This document shows positions 1 to 5,567 of a DNA stretch of 6,245 bases, in pieces (positions within the stretch are counted from its first letter, which is position 1; each line of letters opens with the position of its first letter). The notes under the pieces were generated by a model that saw nothing but the letters and a program-made list of their open reading frames with translations, ran no database searches and was not told the DNA's origin. Origin of the DNA: CAVSUR01 sp052143655 (GTDB lineage: Bacteria; Actinomycetota; Actinomycetes; Streptosporangiales; Streptosporangiaceae); assembly GCA_052143655.1 (NCBI GenBank), contig JBKQSL010000302.1:1-6245 (forward strand), in the 5' to 3' direction. The position numbers and the translations under genes are program-made.

Positions 1-98
1 CGCTGACCCGCCGGCAACCACCCGGCCAGGGCCCAGCAGCCCCCGGCAGGAAGTCACCACCCAGACCTGCCACAACATGCACATCGAACGCTGCCGAC

Positions 99-179
99 TC
101 ATGTGCAAACATCGTGGCCGCTAACACGAGCCAGCAGCGCCATCCACCCGGTCAGCCGGACGAACATCAGATACAGCAT
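99..179 (-). pseudogene. N-terminal remnant of an integrase-type transposase
   Basis: A 26-codon reading frame on the minus strand starts at an ATG (177-179), or at an in-frame GTG four codons upstream (191), and ends in TGA at 99-101. The peptide begins MLYLMFVRLTGWMALLAR. From memory this resembles the N-terminal leader of actinobacterial integrase-core (rve, DDE) transposases, which usually start with an ML/VYLLFxRLxGWLxLLAR-like helix and then continue into a recombination domain of several hundred residues. Here the frame stops straight after that helix, and no continuation is visible in other frames down to base 1, so it would be a truncated, non-functional leftover. It lies about 255 bases downstream of the GH57 gene and points the same way. 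The match rests on one short motif, so a chance hydrophobic frame is possible. Confidence 0.4.
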
Positions 180-191
180 CCGTACCGTCAC

Positions 192-445
192 AAGCCTCCG
201 ATCCTGCCAGACCAGCGGCCATCACGGCCGGTGTACTCGCAGGTCAGCTACCTATGCCCCGTTTTGGAACCCCACAGGGTGGTGCCGGACCCGGGGCGAC
301 CGCGGTCGGTCACCGTTGGGGGGGTGGTCGGCGAGGAGCGCGACGGTCCGCCAGGTGATCAGCGCGCGGGGAAGTAGCGGCGGAACTCGGGGGTGCCAGT
401 GGCCACGAGTGAGCCGCGGGTCTCCTGGGTCGGCCAGCGGTGAGA
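192..445. other. Non-coding stretch downstream of the GH57 operon
   Basis: These 254 bases follow the stop codon of the last GH57 gene. Minus-strand frames that cross into it from the neighbouring gene are out-of-frame shadows of that gene. I see no recognisable protein, no tRNA-like sequence and no convincing GC-stem plus T-run terminator. The only structured element I noticed is a 12-base perfect palindrome at 297-308. Confidence 0.5.
297..308. repeat. 12-bp perfect palindrome cgaccgcggtcg
   Basis: The sequence cgaccgcggtcg equals its own reverse complement. It sits about 140 bases downstream of the stop codon of the last gene of the operon. With no loop and no following T-run it is not a typical intrinsic terminator. 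It could be a protein-binding site or simply chance in GC-rich DNA. Confidence 0.25.
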
Positions 446-1633
446 TCAGGTCAGACGCGATCCTGCTTGGTCCAGAAAGTGGGTGGCTTGGTCGAGGTCG
501 TGGTGGCAGCGGTGCAGCCATGCCTCGCCCCAGAAGAAGTTGCAGCTGGTCTCGGCCCGCAGGACCCGCCAGTAGGCTTGCTCGAGCAGCCGGTACACGT
601 CGGGGTCGCGGACCGAGATGCCGATGGCGTTGCGGCGGGCGGCATGGATGGCCTGGCTGATCTCGTCGAGGCGGGTCAGGGCGTTCTGCTGGGCCGGCGA
701 GCCGATCCATTGGGTAAAGCCGGAGCCGTCGTGCCGGTCGGTGTTCCACGCGCCCGGGCGCACGGTTACCTCACCGTGGGAACCGTGGCGGTCGAGATAG
801 TCGTCGATGAAGCAGGGACGGATGCCGTCGCTTCGGTTGTCGCGTGCCCGCTGCAGCAGGTTCTGGTAGAAGAAGCGCCAGAAGTTGGCTTCCGGCGAGG
901 TGTTGCGGAACCAGCCGCCGTTCTCCCCGTCGGTGCAGGTAGTGACAAGGGGCGGGAAGTGGCAGTGCCTGGTTCGTTGGGACACCTCGTGAATGAACCA
1001 GCTAGCCTCCATCCCCGCCTCCTGGGCGTTGGAGAGCTCCCGGTCCCGTACCACGACGATGATTTCTTCGCCCCCGAACCGTGCGATGTGCGGGCGGTAG
1101 CGCAGTTCGTCCCAGCCCATGGGGGTGACCGCTTCGACGTGTTCGCTGTCGACGAGCACGTAGCGGTAGCCCTGGCGTTTGAGGGTGGGGATGAGCTCCA
1201 TGCAAAACCCCATCTCCGGGGGCCAGAACCCGGGGAAGCCGGTTCGCGCAAAAAGGTGCCGGCCGATCCCCTGCCAGCGCTCGAGCTGCTCGTCCCAGTC
1301 GGCTCGGGGAGTGAGGGGGAGGACGGGATGGTAGTAGCCGGCGCCCAGGATGTGGATGATCCTGGTGTTCTGCAGATACCAGAGCAGCGATCCGCAGTCG
1401 ACGATGCCGTAGACCCGGCGCTGGAAGCGGGGACTGGCCAGGGTCTCGAGCAGGGTGCCGGAAAGCGACAGGTGCACCCGGCCGACATCCTCGTAGGCCC
1501 ACAGCGATCGGGGGATACGGTCGATGGCCCAGAGGATCTCCCTGGCCTCCCACTCGTGCTGCTCAAGGAGTTCCTCGAGGTTGCGGGCGGGCTGATGCAA
1601 GTTGAGGACCAGGGCGAAGGCCACGTCGGCCAT
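446..1633 (-). CDS. Glycoside hydrolase family 57 protein (short, 395 aa)
   Basis: A cytoplasmic alpha-glucan-active enzyme of family GH57 (retaining amylases, 4-alpha-glucanotransferases, branching enzymes); the exact reaction cannot be read from sequence. Visible hallmarks in order: HQP at residues 13-15 (conserved region 1); GFWPPEM at 135-141, with Glu140 as predicted nucleophile; TDGENGG at 234-240, with Asp235 as predicted acid/base; and a C-terminal ETSCNFFWGE at 361-370. The last three motifs recur in the preceding gene, so the two are paralogues. There is no signal peptide or membrane segment. At 395 residues it is shorter than classical GH57 branching enzymes (more than 500) and looks like catalytic barrel plus a short helical tail. 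It starts 16 bases after the stop of the upstream GH57 gene, with AAGGAG five bases before the ATG, and is probably the last gene of the glgA operon. Family assignment is firm; activity is open. Confidence 0.9.
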   Translation of the reverse strand: MADVAFALVLNLHQPARNLEELLEQHEWEAREILWAIDRIPRSLWAYEDVGRVHLSLSGTLLETLASPRFQRRVYGIVDCGSLLWYLQNTRIIHILGAGYYHPVLPLTPRADWDEQLERWQGIGRHLFARTGFPGFWPPEMGFCMELIPTLKRQGYRYVLVDSEHVEAVTPMGWDELRYRPHIARFGGEEIIVVVRDRELSNAQEAGMEASWFIHEVSQRTRHCHFPPLVTTCTDGENGGWFRNTSPEANFWRFFYQNLLQRARDNRSDGIRPCFIDDYLDRHGSHGEVTVRPGAWNTDRHDGSGFTQWIGSPAQQNALTRLDEISQAIHAARRNAIGISVRDPDVYRLLEQAYWRVLRAETSCNFFWGEAWLHRCHHDLDQATHFLDQAGSRLT

Positions 1634-1638
1634 CGGGG

Positions 1639-1644
1639 CTCCTT
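1639..1644 (-). promoter_or_regulatory. Ribosome binding site of the short GH57 gene
   Basis: AAGGAG on the minus strand lies five bases before the ATG at 1631-1633, within the short gap after the TAA of the upstream gene (1650-1652). It fixes the start of the short GH57 gene and implies independent initiation on a shared transcript. Confidence 0.75.
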
Positions 1645-1649
1645 GGCGG

Positions 1650-3110
1650 TTACAGGTCGTGGGTCACGATGGCGATGGTGCGCCGGGCCAGTTCGGCGCC
1701 GTAGTCGGTCCAGATGCCCTCGCCCCAGTAGCGGTAGCAGCTGGTTTCGGTGGTGAGCAGGTGGAACAGGGCGTTGCGGTAGCGGGGGTCGTCGGCGGGG
1801 ACGGCCTTGGCCAGGACCCGCTCGTGGAACAGGGAGCTGGCTTCGTCCATCGGGGCCAGCAACCGGTCGTAGCCGCGCACCCACGAGATGTCGTTGGTCC
1901 AACTGCCGCCTTCCACGTTGAAGCGCCCGTCCTCACCCCGCAGTTCCGCGATTACCTCGGCCAGCCGGTCCGGCCCGTCGCCGGGGGCCATTCGGCCCCA
2001 GATCCTGGACTGGAAGACGGGCTGGACCACGGCCAGATCGTCGGGGCCGATGCCGGCCGAGTGCAGCCGCTCAAGATACTCGGTGACGTTCATGGCCGGA
2101 GTCTGGGTACCGGAGCACTCCCGGACCACATCGAAATACTTGGACGGGAACTCGTTCATCATCACCCCGCCGTTTTCCCCGTCGGCGATCTGGGTGACCA
2201 GCGGCGGCACGCGGCTGCCGCCCAGTTCCCAGCGCGACAGGCCCTCGGCCTCGTAGTAGGGCTGCATCTGGGCGACCAGCTTGGTGTCGCTGCCCTGGGT
2301 CTTGACCACGGCGGTGATGCTGGCGACTTCGCCGCGGGAGCTCTTGCAGACCAGGCGGCGAGGCAGGTGCGGCCGCTGGAGCCCGCGCCCATCGGGTTCC
2401 TCGACCGTGTGCTCCTGGACCAGGACCCATTCGTAGCCGCAGTCGGTAAGGGTCTTCACGAACTCGTAGGCGACATCAGGGTGGTTGGGCAGGGCCATCT
2501 CCGCGGGGGAGAAGCCACGGACCCGGCCGAGGGCGTCCAGGCCGAAAAGAGCGGCGAAATGGTGCTGCCAGGCCCGCACGTGCAGCCGGTAATCCTGGAC
2601 CGGGGTGGAGGGCGCCACGGCGTGCCCCCACGGACAGCCCAGCCATTCGGCCGCCTGCCGGTAGCGTGCGTCCGTCGTGATGCGGGCCAGGGCGTCGAGC
2701 ACGTCGCCCGCGCCCATCTGGCGCAGGCCGTGCAGCAGCGTACCCGAGTATTCGAGCATGACCCGGGGCGCCAGCCCCTCGTCGAGCAGTCGGGGGACGA
2801 ACTCGCCCATCCGCTTGTAGCAGCTCAGGAACACCGGGGCGTTGTGGTTGTCACCGATGCCGGGGTTGTCCATCATCCACTGCAGGTTGCCGATGATGGG
2901 CGCCGTGCGCAGATCAGGGCCGCCTGCCGGAATGAGCGGCTGATGCATGTGCAAGGCGATGGCGAAAGCGCTGTCCACGTCGGCGAACCCGGCGGCCCCC
3001 GGCGGCAGGAAGACGGGATCAGTGCCCCTGGCCCGGATCGCCTCGTCGATGCGCTGCTCCGAGCCGCAGATGTTGGGAAGGCCATCGATGACTTCAGGAA
3101 ACTCGCCCAT
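1650..3110 (-). CDS. Glycoside hydrolase family 57 protein (long, 486 aa)
   Basis: GH57 alpha-glucan-active enzyme, cytoplasmic (no signal peptide), probably remodelling or degrading the glucan made by the adjacent GlgA. Counted from the ATG at 3110: an N-terminal extension of about 50 residues; HMHQP with HQP at 56-58; GFSPAEMALP around 199-208, with Glu204 as predicted nucleophile; ADGENGG around 309-315, with Asp310 as predicted acid/base; and ETSCYRYWGE near 455-464, matching the C-terminal motif of the next gene. An in-frame ATG at 3132-3134 would add eight residues, but it lacks a good ribosome binding site, whereas AAAGGAG lies eight bases before the ATG at 3108-3110, so I use the latter. 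The gene follows glgA by 35 bases and precedes the second GH57 gene by 16. Compared with its paralogue it has the N-terminal extension and longer loops between the catalytic motifs. Amylase, 4-alpha-glucanotransferase and branching activity are all possible. Confidence 0.9.
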   Translation of the reverse strand: MGEFPEVIDGLPNICGSEQRIDEAIRARGTDPVFLPPGAAGFADVDSAFAIALHMHQPLIPAGGPDLRTAPIIGNLQWMMDNPGIGDNHNAPVFLSCYKRMGEFVPRLLDEGLAPRVMLEYSGTLLHGLRQMGAGDVLDALARITTDARYRQAAEWLGCPWGHAVAPSTPVQDYRLHVRAWQHHFAALFGLDALGRVRGFSPAEMALPNHPDVAYEFVKTLTDCGYEWVLVQEHTVEEPDGRGLQRPHLPRRLVCKSSRGEVASITAVVKTQGSDTKLVAQMQPYYEAEGLSRWELGGSRVPPLVTQIADGENGGVMMNEFPSKYFDVVRECSGTQTPAMNVTEYLERLHSAGIGPDDLAVVQPVFQSRIWGRMAPGDGPDRLAEVIAELRGEDGRFNVEGGSWTNDISWVRGYDRLLAPMDEASSLFHERVLAKAVPADDPRYRNALFHLLTTETSCYRYWGEGIWTDYGAELARRTIAIVTHDL

Positions 3111-3118
3111 TGCTCCGG

Positions 3119-3125
3119 CTCCTTT
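3119..3125 (-). promoter_or_regulatory. Ribosome binding site that decides the long GH57 start
   Basis: AAAGGAG on the minus strand sits eight bases upstream of the ATG at 3108-3110. The same bases would be coding if translation began at the upstream ATG (3132-3134), which is preceded only by a poor match. The site therefore argues for the downstream start. Confidence 0.7.
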
Positions 3126-3145
3126 TTCTGACATGCTCGCGGGTA

Positions 3146-4618
3146 TTATTTGTGGCGGATATGCTCATAGATGTTCACGTAGTGCTGACCGGGCCCGGCC
3201 CAGGAATGATCCTGTCGCATTCCGTTCAGCATAAGCTGGCGGAAATCATCGGGGTAGGAGAACCAGAGCCCGATGGCCCGCAGCATCGCGGACTCCAGCG
3301 CCGGGTTGTCGAATTGGTGGAACATGTAGCCGTTCCGGTCGTCGGGGTGCCGTGCGGAGTAATCGCGATCAAAGACGGTGTCCACCAGGCCGCCGACTGC
3401 CCGCACGATCGGGACGGTACCGTACTTGAGGGCGATCATCTGGCTCAGGCCGCATGGCTCGAACAGGCTGGGCATCACCAGCATATCGGCACCGGCGTAG
3501 ATCAGGTGGGCCAGGCCCTCGTCGAATGCAATTTCCAGGTGACAGTCAGGGTCGTCATTCAGATGGTGCTTCAGCTGCCAGAATTCAGCATTGACGGCCG
3601 GGTCGGGACAAGAACCCAGCAAGACGAATTGCGCGCCCCGTGCCAGGGCATAGTTAAGAGCGTGCTGAATAAGATGGACGCCTTTCTGGCGGTCGATGCG
3701 GCCGACGTAAGCGATGATCGGCTTGTACTCCTTCCGCAACAGGAGCCGGTCGCGCAGGGCATCTTTGTTCACATATTTTCGCTCTACCGTGCCCGCCTCG
3801 TAGTTCGACGGGATCAGGATATCGATCTCCGGGTTCCAGACATTGTAGTCGATGCCGTTGAGGACACCACCGAACTTCTCCCGGTGGATGTATAGCGTGT
3901 GTCCCAGCCCCATCCCCTGATCGGCATAGGTTGCCTCGCGGGCATGCTCTGGTGACACCGTGGTAATAAAATTCGAGTAGACTATGCCGCCTTTCATCAA
4001 ATTGATTGCACTGTGGTTGATGTTATCGCGGAGCCGGTCGTAATCGAAGAAATGCTCTGGGCGGGAGAGGCCCGTCGCCCACAGGATGTACTCACCGCAG
4101 ATACCCTGATGCCCGAAATTGTGGATGGTATAGCAAACACGCTGATTGTCCATGCCGATGTGCTGGTAGATCTCGTAGAGCAGCACCGGCACGAGCGCCG
4201 TCTGCCAGTCGTGACAGTGGATCACTTCGGGCCGTTTGTCGGTCTTCCACATGAACTCCAGGGCCGCCTTCGAAAAGAAGGCAAATCTGGTCACATCGTC
4301 GGGCGAGCCGTACAAGTGGCCCCGGTCGAAGAAGCGGTCCTGTGAGTGCGGTTCGATGAAGAAGCACCGCCTGCCGTGGACGAACCCGAACCACACCGTG
4401 CAGTGCACGAACCCGCTGTACCAGGGCACCTGCAGGTCCGGATAGGCGATCGAGAGCCCGAAGATCTGGTCGTAGCGCATGCAGTCATATTTCGGCATGA
4501 TTATCTCGACGGCGTGGCCCCGCAGCTCCAGCTCCCGGCTCAGCCCGAAGACGACCTCTCCCAGCCCGCCCGCCTGCGCCACCGGCGCGCATTCCGTCGC
4601 AACCATCACCACGAACAC
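3146..4618 (-). CDS. glgA: Glycogen synthase, GT5, plant SSIII/cyanobacterial-like
   Basis: Transfers glucose from a nucleotide sugar (ADP-glucose in most GT5 enzymes) to the non-reducing end of alpha-1,4-glucan in the cytoplasm. At 490 residues it has normal length and a full GT-B fold. Positions equivalent to catalytic residues of E. coli GlgA are present: Asp137 in HCHDWQT, His166 in YTIHNF, NGID at 254-257, Arg307 and Lys312 in GRIDRQKG, Glu387 and Cys389 in FEPCGL, and a second GGL at 409-411. Blocks such as VEIIMPKYDCMRYDQI and GLVDTVFDRDY recall cyanobacterial GlgA and plant SSIII/IV rather than the E. coli or usual actinobacterial enzymes. Odd: the N-terminal donor loop reads QAGGLGEV where KTGGLADV or KVGGLGDV is usual, so Lys15 and Asp21 are Gln and Glu. 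The GTG start at 4618 has a weak GTGAG six bases upstream; an ATG at 4604-4606 is an alternative. GC content is visibly lower than in the GH57 genes. Confidence 0.93.
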   Translation of the reverse strand: MFVVMVATECAPVAQAGGLGEVVFGLSRELELRGHAVEIIMPKYDCMRYDQIFGLSIAYPDLQVPWYSGFVHCTVWFGFVHGRRCFFIEPHSQDRFFDRGHLYGSPDDVTRFAFFSKAALEFMWKTDKRPEVIHCHDWQTALVPVLLYEIYQHIGMDNQRVCYTIHNFGHQGICGEYILWATGLSRPEHFFDYDRLRDNINHSAINLMKGGIVYSNFITTVSPEHAREATYADQGMGLGHTLYIHREKFGGVLNGIDYNVWNPEIDILIPSNYEAGTVERKYVNKDALRDRLLLRKEYKPIIAYVGRIDRQKGVHLIQHALNYALARGAQFVLLGSCPDPAVNAEFWQLKHHLNDDPDCHLEIAFDEGLAHLIYAGADMLVMPSLFEPCGLSQMIALKYGTVPIVRAVGGLVDTVFDRDYSARHPDDRNGYMFHQFDNPALESAMLRAIGLWFSYPDDFRQLMLNGMRQDHSWAGPGQHYVNIYEHIRHK

Positions 4619-5020
4619 GGCTGTCTCACTGTTCCTGCTGCATCTCGTGCCGCCGTCAGCAGGCCGGTGCCAAGACCGGCAGGATCACGGCGAACTGGCC
4701 CGCGGGATGGGGGGCGTCGAAGATAAGAGGCCTCCTGGCCAAAGGCCGTCCCATCCCTCGCATGATCAGGACAACCGGGTCGGCGGAGGGCGACAGCATC
4801 AGCGAACGCCCTCCGGAGAAGATGGGCTGGGTCCGCTTTCGGCTGGTCGACCCAGTGATGAGCTTGCAGAGGTCGAAGTATGCCTCCAGTCCTCCGAGCG
4901 GGTAGCGACGCGCGGTGGGCGGAACCCGAATTGGAAGCCGACCAGCATCAGACACCCAGAAGAGGACAATGCGCTCAAGATACCACGGGTCCAGGGGTAA
5001 ACCTTTAGTCAGGGGTCCGG
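4619..5020. other. Unassigned region upstream of glgA
   Basis: This stretch should hold the promoter and leader of the glgA operon, but I see no clear -35/-10 pair. A minus-strand frame stays open from at least 5008 down to its TGA just past the sequence AVILPVLAPAC (stop at 4656-4658). It contains segments such as GGLEAYFDLCKLITG and PIFSGGRSLMLSPSADPVV. It has no recognisable family and no good start. In the region just past that stop, 4619-4655, only the weak glgA ribosome binding site is seen. Plus-strand frames here are equally unconvincing. It may be non-coding, a decayed gene, or DNA brought in with the adjacent IS30 fragment. Confidence 0.4.
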
Positions 5021-5280
5021 GCGATCGTGACCCCAGCTGGGAGCGGGCCGCCGTTGACGGTGAGCCGGGGAGTGCGCCGCGACATGCGCCCGCATGACCT
5101 GGGCGCCTATGACGGCGGCCTGGCGCGTGCCCGCGCACGGGAGCGGGCGCGGCCTCCGCGCCGCGGCCGTCTGCAGGAAGATGCCGGGGCTGCGGGCAGA
5201 AGTCCAGGCCAGGCTGGAGCTGGAGTGGAGCCCCGGAGCAGACCCAGCGGCGGCTGGCGGAGTACGGCCTGCCAGCGATG
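5021..5280 (+). pseudogene. Broken IS30-family transposase fragment
   Basis: Pieces of one IS30-type transposase can be read across three plus-strand frames. In the frame of 5027, LTVSRGVRRDMRPHDLGAYD (5054-5113) matches the helix-turn-helix end that usually reads PSTVSRExRRN, and runs on through an Arg-rich linker to LQEDAG. In the next frame, LRAEVQARLELEWS (about 5190-5231) matches the conserved block before WSPEQ. In the third frame, PEQTQRRLAEYGLP (5233-5274) continues it. The joins fall at GGGG (5186-5189) and CCCC (5231-5234), each as one extra base. The N-terminal residues before the helix-turn-helix and the whole DDE catalytic core are missing, so the element is dead even if the frameshifts were sequencing errors. 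It runs opposite to glgX and glgA and sits between them. I found no terminal inverted repeats. Confidence 0.6.
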
Positions 5281-5567
5281 GCTCGCACCCCGACCGGCTC
5301 GGGGAGACTGGGGTCGTGCTGGCCTGGCTGTGGCGGTCAGCGGCTGGACAGGCCTGGCCCGAGGGGGCGCCAGAAGAACAGCTGTACCGGGTTGCCCGTA
5401 CCGCGCTCGGGTACAGGTGGAGGATCGACCATAGCGTCACTGCCATGCCCGGGCCGTCCAGATGTTTGTGCGCGCCGGCCCTGCGGTCAGAGGCGCGGCA
5501 GCGGCGGAGGGCGCCGAGGTCTTCGCTGAGTGCCTGGCGCAGTGGCATGGCCTGTCGGCCGCAGCGC
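5281..5567. other. Unassigned region between glgX end and IS30 remnant
   Basis: Downstream of the glgX stop codon, this stretch has no intact gene on either strand. Plus-strand frames show short runs with GC-rich third positions, for example EEQLYRVARTALGYRWRIDH (5376-5435) and a run beginning ARAVQMFVRAGPAVRG near 5447. These suggest old coding DNA broken by frameshifts, but I cannot name the family. The minus-strand frames are out of frame with glgX. I see no T-run terminator after glgX. Confidence 0.35.

Noticed and set aside
1..102. Minus-strand frame starting at an ATG (100-102) that overlaps the TGA of the integrase stub as ATGA and stays open to the window edge
   Set aside because: Only 34 codons are visible, with no ribosome binding site and no recognisable sequence; the ATGA overlap is likely chance.
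281..320. Possible intrinsic terminator around the palindrome downstream of the operon
   Set aside because: There is no loop-separated stable stem followed by a T-run on the minus strand.
440..1756. Plus-strand frame of 438 codons opposite the short GH57 gene
   Set aside because: It is the antisense shadow of a GH57 gene with clear catalytic motifs; its own product has no recognisable domain.
766..1902. Minus-strand frame of 378 codons spanning the junction of the two GH57 genes
   Set aside because: It is out of frame with both GH57 genes, Ser/Pro/Arg-rich and without motifs: an alternative-frame shadow.
1602..3131. Plus-strand frame of 509 codons opposite the long GH57 gene
   Set aside because: High GC content leaves long antisense frames open; the minus-strand frame carries HQP, GFSPAEM and DGENGG, while this one shows no family motif.
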